Source: JARRQJ01 sp037381915
GTDB taxonomy: Bacteria > Pseudomonadota > Gammaproteobacteria > DRLM01
Length of the DNA stretch: 64,000 nucleotides
Assembly: GCA_037381915.1 (NCBI GenBank)
Contig: JARRQJ010000030.1
Coordinates: 14,842 to 78,841, forward strand
Reading direction: 5' to 3'
Shown: positions 17,266-26,414 of the stretch, piece after piece
Position numbering within the stretch: position 1 is the stretch's first letter
Layout: each line of letters begins with the position of its first letter
Position numbers and translations under genes: made by a program
The notes under the pieces: generated by a model
Database searches by the model: none
Seen by the model: only the letters and a program-made list of their open reading frames with translations
What the model was told of the DNA's origin: nothing

Positions 17266-17978
17266 CCGCCGTCGCATTGGATTCATCCGTACAACATACC
17301 GAGCGGGTTACGGCCACGACGTCGGTGATGTTGCTGTTGGCCATTATCGGTTTACTGGTGACCCTGAGCCGCAGCCCGGAACTGGCCTCCCTGGAGCCGA
17401 AGAGCAAGGTCGCCGCCATCGATCCCGCGCTGCACCCCCGGGCCCACGCCACCGCCGCGCGCGAGAAAGAGATCGCCAAGCGCTTCCAGGAAGCGGTGAT
17501 GATGCTGCACGCCAAGCAATATGATTACGCCATCACCGCCCTGCACCGCGTGATCGAGCTGTCGCCGCGCATGCCCGAGGCCTATGTCAACATGGGTTTC
17601 GCCCTGTTGGGGCTGAAGAAATACAAGGCGGCGGGCGATTTCTTCAACGCCGCCATCAACCTGCGGCCCTATCAGGCCAACGCCTACTGGGGATTGGCGG
17701 TGTCCCTGGAAGGCAGGAACGATCTCGAAGGTGCCCTGGGAGCGATGCGTACCTACATCCATCTCGCGCCCTCCGACCCCAAATCCCGGGACTACGTGCG
17801 CCGCGCCCGCTCCGCCATCTGGGAATGGGACACCCGCCTCAAGCGCGGCCCCTTGCCGCCGGAGCACGCGGAATTTCTCAACAAGCGCGGCAAGCAATGG
17901 GCGGAGCGCAACAGTCCGGATCATGATGCTCCGAGAAGCCCGCACGGCGAAGCCTTGAAAATGACCCAGGTCCCGTAG
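17262..17978 (+). CDS. Membrane-anchored TPR protein of the System II module
   Basis: A 238-residue protein with one N-terminal transmembrane segment (about residues 21-37) and three to four tetratricopeptide repeats (about 70-185; AYVNMGFALLGLKKYKAAG, AYWGLAVSLEGRNDLEGAL). The start overlaps the stop of ccsA (ATGA). CcmH/NrfG-type TPR proteins hold apocytochromes for haem ligation in System I; this protein has the right topology and position to do the same for ResB/CcsA, which is inference. The C-terminus after residue 190 is charged and low in structure. Confidence 0.8.
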   Translation: MTAVALDSSVQHTERVTATTSVMLLLAIIGLLVTLSRSPELASLEPKSKVAAIDPALHPRAHATAAREKEIAKRFQEAVMMLHAKQYDYAITALHRVIELSPRMPEAYVNMGFALLGLKKYKAAGDFFNAAINLRPYQANAYWGLAVSLEGRNDLEGALGAMRTYIHLAPSDPKSRDYVRRARSAIWEWDTRLKRGPLPPEHAEFLNKRGKQWAERNSPDHDAPRSPHGEALKMTQVP

Positions 17979-18079
17979 CAGGCCCGCTCCGATGCCGCGC
18001 AAAAGTGGATGCGGCGTGGACAATGCGCCCCGATGAATATGCTGTTATCCAATTATCTCCGCGGTGGCCTCGATTCGGC

Positions 18080-18658
18080 ATGAATCCGGATTCACCCCAG
18101 ACCTCCACACCTGAACAATGGCTGGCTGAACACGGCGACGTCCTGTATCGCCATGCCTATTTCCGTTTGCGTGATCAGATGGCGGCGGAGGATATGGTGC
18201 AGGAAACCTTGCTCGCCGCCATGCGGGCGCGCGAGCGCTTCGCCGGGCGCTCTTCGGAGCGCACCTGGCTGATCGGGATACTCAACAACAAGGTGGTCGA
18301 TCATCTGCGCCGGCAGACGCGGGAGCATGGCCTGGAGCAGGGCGACCTTGGCGATAATGAACTGGAGAGTCTGTTGTTCGAGGCGGACGGACACTGGCGC
18401 CATCCACCTTCCGCCTGGGGCGATCCCGATGCCACCTTCGAGCAGAAGGTGTTCTGGGAGGCCTTCAGCCGCTGTCTTGAGGAATTACCGACGCGCCAGT
18501 CCCAGGCCTTCACCTTGTGCGAAATGGACGGAGTGGGCGGTGCCGAGGCCGGTAAGGTATTGGGGGTTTCCACGACTAATATATGGGTCATTCTGCACCG
18601 CGCCCGCCTCCGCCTGAAGGAATGTTTGGAGATCAACTGGTTGGGACAGAGCAGGTAG
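18080..18658 (+). CDS. ECF-type sigma factor (TIGR02943-like)
   Basis: 192 residues from ATG 18080; a longer form from 18023 is possible. Region 2 is visible as YRHAYFRLRDQMAAEDMVQETLLAAM and region 4 as FTLCEMDGVGGAEAGKVLGVSTTNIWVILHRARLRLKECLE, the latter close to the sigma-24-like family I know as TIGR02943. It should direct RNA polymerase to a small regulon. The following gene encodes a zinc-finger protein of the anti-sigma type (37-base gap), so the two form a regulatory pair. It sits about 100 bases after the assembly genes on the same strand, so regulation of the cytochrome locus is a fair guess without direct evidence. Confidence 0.85.
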   Translation: MNPDSPQTSTPEQWLAEHGDVLYRHAYFRLRDQMAAEDMVQETLLAAMRARERFAGRSSERTWLIGILNNKVVDHLRRQTREHGLEQGDLGDNELESLLFEADGHWRHPPSAWGDPDATFEQKVFWEAFSRCLEELPTRQSQAFTLCEMDGVGGAEAGKVLGVSTTNIWVILHRARLRLKECLEINWLGQSR

Positions 18659-18695
18659 GTGCGCATGATCACGGGATGTACGCGGAGAGATCGTC

Positions 18696-18962
18696 ATGAT
18701 GATGTGTAGAGAAGCGGCTCGCTTGATTACCGCCTCGTACCAACGGCCGTTGCGTTGGCGCGAGCAGATGTCCTTGCGCATGCATCTTGCCATCTGCCAC
18801 GCCTGCAGAAACTTCAAGAAGCAGATGAACATTCTGACCGAGGCGGCACGGCGCTTCGCGCTGCAGGAGGAGGCGTTCGCCGGGCTGCAACTCGCCGATG
18901 ACGCCCGGCAACGGATCAGGACACTGCTGGTGGCGCGACAGGGGAAGGGGGGCGACGCCTGA
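18696..18962 (+). CDS. Zinc-finger anti-sigma factor
   Basis: An 88-residue soluble protein with the HxxxCxxC zinc motif (HLAICHACRNF, about residues 29-39) typical of ZAS anti-sigma domains, followed by a helical C-terminal half. There is no transmembrane segment, so it would act in the cytoplasm and could respond to redox changes through the zinc Cys pair. The start is the first of three ATG codons, with a GGAGAGA site at 18683-18689. It directly follows the ECF sigma gene and should bind that factor. Confidence 0.8.
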   Translation: MMMCREAARLITASYQRPLRWREQMSLRMHLAICHACRNFKKQMNILTEAARRFALQEEAFAGLQLADDARQRIRTLLVARQGKGGDA

Positions 18963-19131
18963 TCCTGATGCTTCACCGGGACTGCGAGGCTGATTCACTC
19001 GTGTCATTTTCCGCCGCACATGAAATGACACGTCGTTGGAGCGTTAGTTCTGCATTGGGAGGTATTTTGCAGGGGTTACGAGCGCAACTACCTGCACAGC
19101 CAGCGGTAGTTATTCAGCTCCTCTTGGGTGT

Positions 19132-19166
19132 CAAAACAAAGAAGGGGCGGTTTCCCACCCCTTCTT
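19132..19166 (-). terminator. Terminator of the PEP-CTERM protein gene
   Basis: A perfect 9-bp stem (19139-19147 with 19158-19166) encloses a 10-base loop. On the minus strand it is followed by a T-rich tract (TTTGTTTT). It lies 30 bases downstream of the stop codon of the minus-strand gene at 19196. Confidence 0.75.
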
Positions 19167-19195
19167 CACATCGCCTCAACGCTACCTATCCTCGA

Positions 19196-20173
19196 CTAGT
19201 CGTTACGTGCCAGCTTACGCCGCCCGACACCGACGCCAAGCAGACCGGCACCTAGCAGGAAGATGGTACCCGGCTCGGGGACGCTCGCGCGGACAACAAG
19301 GTCTTCGTAGTCGTGATCACAAGTAGTACCGGTGCAACCGCGGTCGGTGAACCCAATATAGGTCGCCCTGCCCACAGTGTCGTATTGTGTACTCGTCAGG
19401 TAGGGATCCATTCCCAGAAAGTATCCTGCCAGTCCATCTTTATCCGGGGAGTGATTGTTTGATCCATCGTTGGTGGCACACCCCGCGGGGCAAAGAAGTT
19501 GAGTCTCACCTATGGCACCGGTAGTGGTGAGATTGACGTCGCGGAAAGCGATCAGACCGGCATCAAAGTATATTCGGACACTGCTACCCGGATTCGTACA
19601 GGTTATGGTCGGAACGCTGCTGCCGGACGCGCCGCAGTTGTCGGAGCTCTTATTATCAAATATGGTTAGCCAAGCGCCTGTAGCACCGGAAGTAGGGTCC
19701 CAGACTTGGAAGACATTGTGGTCCGTCGCGTCGCCCTGGCCCATGTTTTGGAAGGTGACAGTGGCCCCCTCGGTCAAACGGAGGTAGCTGGCATCATAGC
19801 CAGTGATACCGCGAGGACAGTCTACCCCGGCTGTACAGGTCGTTCCTGGTGCTGCATAGCCAAACGTATCTGGAGCGAAACTAGCGGTGTCCGGCCATCC
19901 TCCTTGAACCGTCGGTAGGCCCGGCCCGGGCGGGACGCTGTCGGCAATCGGATAGACGGAGCCGCCCGGATCGCCAATCGCCTCTGCATTGGCGGAACTT
20001 GGAGCACCGCCAACATGCGTCCAAGAATTACCGGTTGGTGAAGAAGTCGGAGTCGGTGAAACACCATCGGTAGTCGGGCTGCCGGTGATTTCCAACATCG
20101 GAATTGCATTTGCCGTCCCCGCCACTCCCAGTGACAGCGCAGCGGCCGCTGCAATTGTTGAAAGCTTGATCAT
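19196..20173 (-). CDS. PEP-CTERM sorted extracellular protein
   Basis: The product has 325 residues: a signal peptide (residues 6-23, ending ANA), a low-complexity Thr/Ser/Pro/Gly-rich body with several Cys pairs, and a textbook PEP-CTERM tail. The tail has VPEPGT, a hydrophobic stretch (IFLLGAGLLGVGV) and a basic end RRKLARND. Such proteins are cleaved by an exosortase (EpsH/XrtA) and are associated with exopolysaccharide and biofilm matrix. No exosortase gene lies in this window, so it must be encoded elsewhere. No enzyme motif is seen. It has its own terminator. Confidence 0.85.
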   Translation of the reverse strand: MIKLSTIAAAAALSLGVAGTANAIPMLEITGSPTTDGVSPTPTSSPTGNSWTHVGGAPSSANAEAIGDPGGSVYPIADSVPPGPGLPTVQGGWPDTASFAPDTFGYAAPGTTCTAGVDCPRGITGYDASYLRLTEGATVTFQNMGQGDATDHNVFQVWDPTSGATGAWLTIFDNKSSDNCGASGSSVPTITCTNPGSSVRIYFDAGLIAFRDVNLTTTGAIGETQLLCPAGCATNDGSNNHSPDKDGLAGYFLGMDPYLTSTQYDTVGRATYIGFTDRGCTGTTCDHDYEDLVVRASVPEPGTIFLLGAGLLGVGVGRRKLARND

Positions 20174-20467
20174 GATTAATACCTCCTTTATTACATCTAC
20201 TACTGATCGCTACCGGGCAGACCTTGTCCCGTCATCCATTGGCCGAGACTCTGGGTGGGTAGAAGTGTTCAAGCAGCAAACACCTTCCTCCAAACTGTGT
20301 CGTCATTTTCCCGTAAGCATACGCCGCGCAAAAATAGTATTTTTATTGTATATCAATGCATTAAAGATTTCGCCGATCATTCGTTTTGCCAGGCTGTAAT
20401 ATTTTTCGACAGCGGAGAGGAATGGCTATGTGCTGCATGGATGGGAAAGCGACCCGGTGGGGCGCTT

Positions 20468-21037
20468 CTAGTCCAACAGCAAGATGATGCCGCAGGTCGC
20501 CAGTGCGATTAACAGGGTGCGAAGTCCCGACCAGAGCCAGAATAGGCCGCTGACCTGTCCCAGGAACACGCCCAGCAAAAAGGTCACGGCCAGGCCCGTG
20601 GCGATGGACGTTAATAATGGCGGCAGCGGCAGATAAGCGGCGAACCACATCGGCGAGATGATCAATAGCGAGAGCAACAGCGGCGCCAGCCCGTTGACCA
20701 GGGCGATGAGGGCGGGGACCAGGCGCGCGGCCTTGCCGTGGGCGGACTCGCCGAGATCGGAGACCATGGCCTGCTCCAGTTGCCGCAACGAGTTTTGGCG
20801 CTCCGCCGCCTCGCTGATATAGGCGCTGGTCAAGCCACTGACGGTCAACGCCACCGCCGCGCCCAGGCAGGTGTTGATGATCACCTGCGGATCAGGCCGC
20901 TCGCTGATATGAAAACCCATGATGATGCCGAGCATGGTCAGCACGCCGTCGAAGCCGTTGACCACGAAGTAACGCCGCGCAATGGTGTGCGAGCCGGTAA
21001 TCTTGAGGAATAAGCTGAGTTGATCGAGGATCTTCAT
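20468..21037 (-). CDS. VIT1/CCC1-family membrane transporter-like protein
   Basis: A 189-residue polytopic protein. The first segment reads VVNGFDGVLTMLGIIMGF, close to the conserved start of vacuolar iron transporter homologues (normally NDGxxTxxG). Hydrophobic segments follow at about 55-72, 105-128, 134-155 and 165-186. Family members move Fe2+ or Mn2+ across membranes, though the metal here is unknown. It is 19 bases downstream of the DUF211 gene and probably co-transcribed with it. Confidence 0.72.
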   Translation of the reverse strand: MKILDQLSLFLKITGSHTIARRYFVVNGFDGVLTMLGIIMGFHISERPDPQVIINTCLGAAVALTVSGLTSAYISEAAERQNSLRQLEQAMVSDLGESAHGKAARLVPALIALVNGLAPLLLSLLIISPMWFAAYLPLPPLLTSIATGLAVTFLLGVFLGQVSGLFWLWSGLRTLLIALATCGIILLLD

Positions 21038-21056
21038 GGATGCTCGTCACGGTCTG

Positions 21057-21332
21057 CTAATCTTCCATTGAACTGCTTACTTGCACCTCGTCAATGCTGT
21101 GCAACGAACCGCCGAGATTGGTGATGGTCTCGCTGATGGCATCGAAATTGACGTCATCTCCCTCGATGATGACCTGCACCGTCTCGGTTTTCTCGTCCAC
21201 CTCCTGCACGGTAAAGGTGACGCGGTAGTCGACGCCGTGCTCGGCGATGGCCTTGGCGAACTCCAGGCCATTGGGCTGATGGGGTTTAAGCACGTCCAGT
21301 ACGATGCGTTTGACTAAGACCATGGTTGTCAT
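21057..21332 (-). CDS. DUF211 family protein
   Basis: A 91-residue soluble protein with the hallmark start of the DUF211 family (VKRIVLDVLKPHQPNGLEFAKAI) and its acidic middle (VDEKTETVQVIIEGDDVNFD). DUF211 proteins have a ferredoxin-like fold, and their function is poorly known. An AAGGA site lies just before the ATG at 21332; a second in-frame ATG (21323) is possible. It is the first gene of a two-gene unit with the VIT-like transporter, an association that may point to a metal-related role. Confidence 0.85.
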   Translation of the reverse strand: MTTMVLVKRIVLDVLKPHQPNGLEFAKAIAEHGVDYRVTFTVQEVDEKTETVQVIIEGDDVNFDAISETITNLGGSLHSIDEVQVSSSMED

Positions 21333-21422
21333 TTTCCTTGCAGGCTTGCCTTCCCCCGAATTGTACCCCGGAACGTACGCAGTCGGCAGCCGCCCGTGGA
21401 TCCATGCGCAACGGGCATGGTT

Positions 21423-23618
21423 TCAGCGCTGCTCCGGCGGGCCGGCCACGCTGATCTTCCAGCAATTGTGAATGCGCGGGTTGCGCGCGAAATCCTCGGG
21501 AATGGTGGCGTGGGTGATGTCTTCGATGCGTAATCCCGGCAGCGCCGCCCGGTCCATTTTGAAGTTGCGCAGATTGTTGGAAAAGATCAACACGCCGCGG
21601 GGGGCCAGGAGTCGCGCGGTGGCCTCGAGCAGGGCCGGGTGATCGCGCTGGACATCGAAGGTGTGTGCCATGCGCGTCGAATTGGAGAAGCTGGGGGGGT
21701 CGAGGAAGATCAGATCGTAACGCTGCCTGTCCTGCGCGGCCTGGTCAAGCCATGTCAGGCAGTCCGCCTGGATATAACGATGCCGGGCGTCGCTGTAACC
21801 GTTGAGCGCCAGATTCTTGCGTGCCCAGTCGAGATAAGTCCGCGACATGTCGACGCTGGTGGTGCTCGCCGCGCCGCCGGCGGCGGCGTAGACCGTGGCG
21901 GCACCGGTATAGGCAAACAGGTTAAGGAAGTGTTTGCCGTAGGCCAGGTCGCGCAGCCGGGCGCGGGTGAGGCGATGGTCGAGAAACAGACCGGTATCCA
22001 GATAATCGGTGAAATTCACCAGGAAGCGCAGGCCGCCTTCGCCCACTTCGTGGAATTGTCTTTCCGTGGCGAGCTTTTCATACTGCGCCTGGCCCTTCTG
22101 GCGGCGGCGCACCTTGAAAAACAATTGCGCGGGGGAGACCTCCAGCACCCGGGGGATGGTGGACAGCGCTTCCTGCAGGCGGGTTGCTGCCTTGGCGGGA
22201 TCGATATCCTTGGGGGCCTGATATTCCTGCACATGCACCCAGTGCCGCTCGCCCTGATAGAGATCCACGGCCACGGCGTACTCAGGCATATCGGCGTCAT
22301 AGACCCGGTAGCAGGCGATGTGTCCGCGTCTGGCCCATTTGCCCAGGTGCTTGAGATTTTTCCGCAGGCGGTTGGCGAACATCTCGGCGCCGGGGCCGAG
22401 CGGTGCGGTGCTCGTCGCCTCGGGTATTGCTGAGGCGCGTGACGTGACGAACCACTCCGCACTGATGTCGAAACATAACAGTTTGCATTCCAGGGCGCCG
22501 TTGTACAGGGAGTAGATCTTGCGCGCGCGCAATCCCATGCGTCTGCCCAGTTCGGGATTGGCGGTGAATATGGCGGCGCGCCAGCCGCCGAAATGTGTCT
22601 TGAGCCGCTCGCCGAGATGGCCATACAGGTATTGCAGTTCGGAGAGTTCGCCGAGGCGTTCGCCGTAGGGCGGGTTGCTGACTACGAGACCGGGTGTGGA
22701 ATGTTTGCCGCTGGGCGGGGTGCAATCGCCCAGTTCGCGCCGTTCCACATGGATGTGGGCGCCAAGTCCGGCGCGGGCGATATTGTCATGGGCGGCACGC
22801 ACCGCGCGGCGATCGGCGTCATAGCCGATGATGGCCGGCGGCTGCGCTAGACCGGCGTCACGGCGTGCAGCGGCCTCTTCCAGAAGCGTTTGCCACAGCG
22901 CGGCATCGTGGCCGCGCCAGCCGAGAAAACCGAAATAATCGCGCCCCAGTCCGGGGGCGATGTCCGCCGCCATCAGCGCCCCTTCGATCAACAATGTGCC
23001 GCTCCCGCACAGCGGATCGAGCAGCGGTGCGCCCGCCTTGGCTACCTCCGGCCAGCCGGCGCGCAACAATACCGCGGCAGCGAGATTCTCTTTCATGGGT
23101 GCCGCCATGGCCTCGCTGCGGTAGCCGCGGCGATGCAGGCTCTCACCGGAAAGGTCGAGGCTGAGCGTCGCTTCGTCTCTATGCAGATAGATATTGATGC
23201 GCACCGCAGGCCGTTCCCGTTTCACATCGGGGCGATATCCGTGACGTTCGCGCAGCTGGTCGACGATGGCATCCTTGGCCTTGAGGGCGCCGTAGCGGCT
23301 GTGGTTGATCTGGGATTGAGTGGTAGTGAAATCGATGGCCAGGCTGGCGTCGGCGGCGAGATGCCCGTCCCAGTCGATGGCACGTACGCCCGCGTACAAG
23401 GCCTCGGGTGTCTCCGCAGTGAAGCGTGACAGGGGCAGCAGGATGCGATTGGCGAGTCGCGACCACAGGCAGCCGCGGTAGGCGACAGCCAGATTGCCTT
23501 CGAAGGCGACCCCCGCTCGGGTCTCGCGGACACTGGCGGCGCCCAGGCGGCGCAACTCCGCGGCGAGCAATGATTCCATGCCCTTGGGCGTGGTGGCGAA
23601 AAAGCTGGAGGAATTCAT
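21423..23618 (-). CDS. rlmL: Bifunctional 23S rRNA guanine methyltransferase RlmKL
   Basis: The product has 731 residues. The N-terminal half (RlmL) has a THUMP region (about 45-155) and a Rossmann methyltransferase with the NPPYGERLG motif. The C-terminal half (RlmK) is a second SAM-dependent domain with LNLFAYTGAATVYAA and DPPSFSNS. In E. coli the fused enzyme makes m2G2445 (RlmL) and m7G2069 (RlmK) in 23S rRNA during ribosome assembly. Length and domain order are normal for gammaproteobacteria. Monocistronic, with no unusual features seen. Confidence 0.95.
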   Translation of the reverse strand: MNSSSFFATTPKGMESLLAAELRRLGAASVRETRAGVAFEGNLAVAYRGCLWSRLANRILLPLSRFTAETPEALYAGVRAIDWDGHLAADASLAIDFTTTQSQINHSRYGALKAKDAIVDQLRERHGYRPDVKRERPAVRINIYLHRDEATLSLDLSGESLHRRGYRSEAMAAPMKENLAAAVLLRAGWPEVAKAGAPLLDPLCGSGTLLIEGALMAADIAPGLGRDYFGFLGWRGHDAALWQTLLEEAAARRDAGLAQPPAIIGYDADRRAVRAAHDNIARAGLGAHIHVERRELGDCTPPSGKHSTPGLVVSNPPYGERLGELSELQYLYGHLGERLKTHFGGWRAAIFTANPELGRRMGLRARKIYSLYNGALECKLLCFDISAEWFVTSRASAIPEATSTAPLGPGAEMFANRLRKNLKHLGKWARRGHIACYRVYDADMPEYAVAVDLYQGERHWVHVQEYQAPKDIDPAKAATRLQEALSTIPRVLEVSPAQLFFKVRRRQKGQAQYEKLATERQFHEVGEGGLRFLVNFTDYLDTGLFLDHRLTRARLRDLAYGKHFLNLFAYTGAATVYAAAGGAASTTSVDMSRTYLDWARKNLALNGYSDARHRYIQADCLTWLDQAAQDRQRYDLIFLDPPSFSNSTRMAHTFDVQRDHPALLEATARLLAPRGVLIFSNNLRNFKMDRAALPGLRIEDITHATIPEDFARNPRIHNCWKISVAGPPEQR

Positions 23619-23784
23619 GTTGGAACTGATGGCAAAGGATACATTTTACTTTAAACAAGGGCCATGATTGCGTCGTTATGTCGGGCGGGCCGCAGCGCGG
23701 CCCAACATCCGGCAGTTTTGATTTGAGGATTGCCGGCCACCGGTGCGGAGCGGTGAGCGGTTTTTCTCCCGTGTTTCATGATCG

Positions 23785-25440
23785 CTATTTGTGCGCCGGA
23801 CTCGCAGTGAAGGCCTCGGGCCGCCAGGGATCGTCGGCGACGTCATCATGTTGGGATGCACGGCCGCGAATTTTGGTCGCGGCCTGTTCCACCCGGCGCG
23901 CCAAGGCGCCGGTGTCCGGATTACGTTCCTGGCCGTAACAGAGGCGTTGCACGGCGCGAACGGTATCCCGCAGTTGCGCATCGCCGCCGTGACGGTGTTC
24001 CCACTCATCCAATCCCTGCTCCAGGGTACGGCTGCCGAAGGCGGCGAGCAGTTGTGCCTGCAAGGGGTGATGGATCGCCGGAGGCGGCGGTTCCCGTACA
24101 GGGGGGGCGGTTTGCACCGTTTCCGGGGATGTGGTGCGCGGCCGCGTCCATAGTCGGATCATGGTTGCGATCCACATCATGGCGAACAGCAAAGCCGTGA
24201 GCTGCCACCACAGGAGCTTGTCGTTGCCGGTCGTGGCACCGCCCCGTACGGTGGTGTGGACGGCCGTGGTCTTGTCTGCGTGGGGCGTTGGCGCGACAGC
24301 GGCAGCCGGGACAGTGAGGGTGACGGCCTCCGCTTCGGCCACCGCCATGGCGCCTCGTTTGCTGTCGAAATAGGGAATGCGTATCGGCGGCAGCTTGAAT
24401 GTCCCCCCGCTCTGCGGCAGGGCCGATAGGGTGTATTCAACGACCGAGGTCAGGCCGCCGGTAACGGTCTCCGTCTTGCGTTGGGCGTGATCGCTGGACA
24501 CCTTGATATGCGCCGGCATTGCCGCCAAGGGGAGGGTGTCCGGCAGGGCGAAGCGACTGAATGGGCCGCGTACGGTCACGGTCCAGGTACTGACCTTGTT
24601 GACGCTCGGCGCGGGTCTGGGAGGGGTTTGGGTCAGGAGCGGCGTACCCACCGGGATGTCCGCGGTGACATTATCCGGGAGGGTCTTCACCTCCACGCGC
24701 TGCTGCTGATGGGGTAGGCGTAGTTTGCGTCCGTCCCCGGTGACCGCCCACACGTCCGGTAGATTGATAGTCATGGTGCCGCTTTGCTTCGGAAAGATCG
24801 CCCAGGCGATACGCGTCACGTCATAAGCGATGCCGCCCACCTTTTCCTTGCGTTCGCTCTGCGGCAGATCGTGATGTTCCATGAGTTCGATGGCCATGGG
24901 CTCGGTCTCAATGTATTCGCCGACGCTGGCGGTCTTGAGCTTGATGCGGTGATACACATCCAGCCACGCTACCACCTGCTGGCGCTGCCACACGCTTTGG
25001 GCGCTCACGCCTCCCTTGCTGAAGATTTCCGGCAGGCTCCCCGCCGGCAAGGGACGGGCCACGATGGTGATAGGCGAGGTATGGAGACCGTCGACGCTGA
25101 AGACGGGAATGGTCAGGTGGCCCGCGTGGCGGGGAAACAGATCGACGGTCAATTCCGAGGTGGAGCGCCCCTGGCTGCGATAGATGTTGTAACGATTCTC
25201 CACATGAGGGGTGCCGATGTCGAAGTCCTTGGTTAGCTCGCTGAGGTCTACGTTGGGCGATATCCCCTGGGCGCGCAGCCGCGTATCGCTGTTGATCAGG
25301 GACAGGGTCAGTACCACGTGTTCCTGCAGGACCAGTTCCTTGCGATCGACGCTGGCGCTGAGTTCTGCGGCCTGGGCCGCCGCGAGCTTGAATAAGGCGA
25401 GCGCAGCGAGGAGCGCATATCCGAGAATTCGTACTACCAT
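23785..25440 (-). CDS. batD: BatD-like oxygen-tolerance protein
   Basis: 551 residues from ATG 25440. A signal peptide (about residues 5-23) is followed by an exported region of beta domains (AELSASVDRKELVLQEHVVLTLSL), then a transmembrane helix near residue 420 (LLWWQLTALLFAMMWIATMI) and a cytoplasmic tail. This is the BatD layout. The gene is last in the moxR-bat operon and overlaps the TPR gene by 7 bases. Bat proteins are linked to aerotolerance and envelope stress in Bacteroides and other bacteria; the exact mechanism is unknown. Confidence 0.85.
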   Translation of the reverse strand: MVVRILGYALLAALALFKLAAAQAAELSASVDRKELVLQEHVVLTLSLINSDTRLRAQGISPNVDLSELTKDFDIGTPHVENRYNIYRSQGRSTSELTVDLFPRHAGHLTIPVFSVDGLHTSPITIVARPLPAGSLPEIFSKGGVSAQSVWQRQQVVAWLDVYHRIKLKTASVGEYIETEPMAIELMEHHDLPQSERKEKVGGIAYDVTRIAWAIFPKQSGTMTINLPDVWAVTGDGRKLRLPHQQQRVEVKTLPDNVTADIPVGTPLLTQTPPRPAPSVNKVSTWTVTVRGPFSRFALPDTLPLAAMPAHIKVSSDHAQRKTETVTGGLTSVVEYTLSALPQSGGTFKLPPIRIPYFDSKRGAMAVAEAEAVTLTVPAAAVAPTPHADKTTAVHTTVRGGATTGNDKLLWWQLTALLFAMMWIATMIRLWTRPRTTSPETVQTAPPVREPPPPAIHHPLQAQLLAAFGSRTLEQGLDEWEHRHGGDAQLRDTVRAVQRLCYGQERNPDTGALARRVEQAATKIRGRASQHDDVADDPWRPEAFTASPAHK

Positions 25441-26414
25441 GGCTTGCCTTTGATGATCATTACATCGGGACCGTAGTCTTCCTGCCGAAAGCGGCGGCGC
25501 AGGAAGTCGGCGGAATTGTCCGGCAGGGATTCCAGCTCCGGTGAGCCGCTGCCGTGGTCGGCGCTGCTGCGCCACAGCGCCAGGGTCTGCTGTAAACGTT
25601 CGTCGCGGCTGTTGCGAGGAGGGCTGGCATCACTTGCCTGCCGTCCTGGTAGCGTGCCCGGCCGTCGCTGTGACGATTTGTCCTGAGCGGTGTCTGGGGA
25701 GTTGCTGCGGGCGGTGCGGTCTTTTCCTTGGCGGCGCCGGTCCAACTGCTCGGCGTCGGCGCTGCTGGGGCCGGGTGCGGGCAGCAGTGATTGCTTGGCG
25801 TCTTTGCGCTGTTGTTCGCCGCGGTGGGCGTCGAGAAACTGATTGACCAGGCTGAGATTGAGCGCCGCCTTGCTGAGCTTCGGTTCCAGGCGCAGCGCCG
25901 CCCGATAGCTGTCGCTCGCCGCACGGAAGCGATGCAGTTGCGCCAGGGCGTTGCCGGCGTTGTAAAGCGCACGGGCCTTTTGCATGTCGTCGCCAGTGCG
26001 TTGCGCCGCTCGTTGAAAGGCGCTGAGCGCGGCCTGCCAAACCTGGAGACGATAGGCCGCGGTACCCTCGCCCATGCGGCCGTTATAGCCGTCTACTTTA
26101 CCGTACAGCGCTTGCGCCCGACCGTAATGACCTTGCTGCAAAGCATCATAGGCGCGTTGTTCGCTCCACGGCGCTGCGTTGCTCGGGGTGGGCCAGACAA
26201 TGAGCGGCGCCGCCAGCAGCGGGGCGACGAGCAGCATCAGGGCCTCGCGGCGCCGTGCGCCGTTCCACAGAAACAACAACAGGCTGATGGCCAGCAGCCA
26301 GGGGTAGAGCGCGACACCTTGTATCAGCGGTCGCGAGACCGCATGCGGCGCGGCGCGGGTACGGTTGTGCAATTGCGCCAGCAGCGCGCGCCATTCGCCG
26401 TCGTCGTCGCGCAA
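25434..26414 (-). CDS. batC: BatB-BatC C-terminal part: membrane helices and TPR region (frameshifted from the VWA part)
   Basis: This frame encodes the missing rest of the VWA protein. It opens with RDDDGEWRALLAQLHNRT, which fits directly after VPDSSGHF in the VWA frame. Two hydrophobic segments follow (LLAISLLLFLWNG; LLVAPLLAAPLIV), then three TPR units (about 85-200; LYNAGNALAQLHRFRAASDSY) and a long polar tail. The displayed ATG is in the reading frame but probably not a natural start. Deleting one base in the TTT at 26413-26415 (minus-strand sense) joins the two halves into a protein of about 570 residues, the usual BatB-BatC fusion. Confidence 0.7.
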   Translation of the reverse strand: MRDDDGEWRALLAQLHNRTRAAPHAVSRPLIQGVALYPWLLAISLLLFLWNGARRREALMLLVAPLLAAPLIVWPTPSNAAPWSEQRAYDALQQGHYGRAQALYGKVDGYNGRMGEGTAAYRLQVWQAALSAFQRAAQRTGDDMQKARALYNAGNALAQLHRFRAASDSYRAALRLEPKLSKAALNLSLVNQFLDAHRGEQQRKDAKQSLLPAPGPSSADAEQLDRRRQGKDRTARSNSPDTAQDKSSQRRPGTLPGRQASDASPPRNSRDERLQQTLALWRSSADHGSGSPELESLPDNSADFLRRRFRQEDYGPDVMIIKGKPW

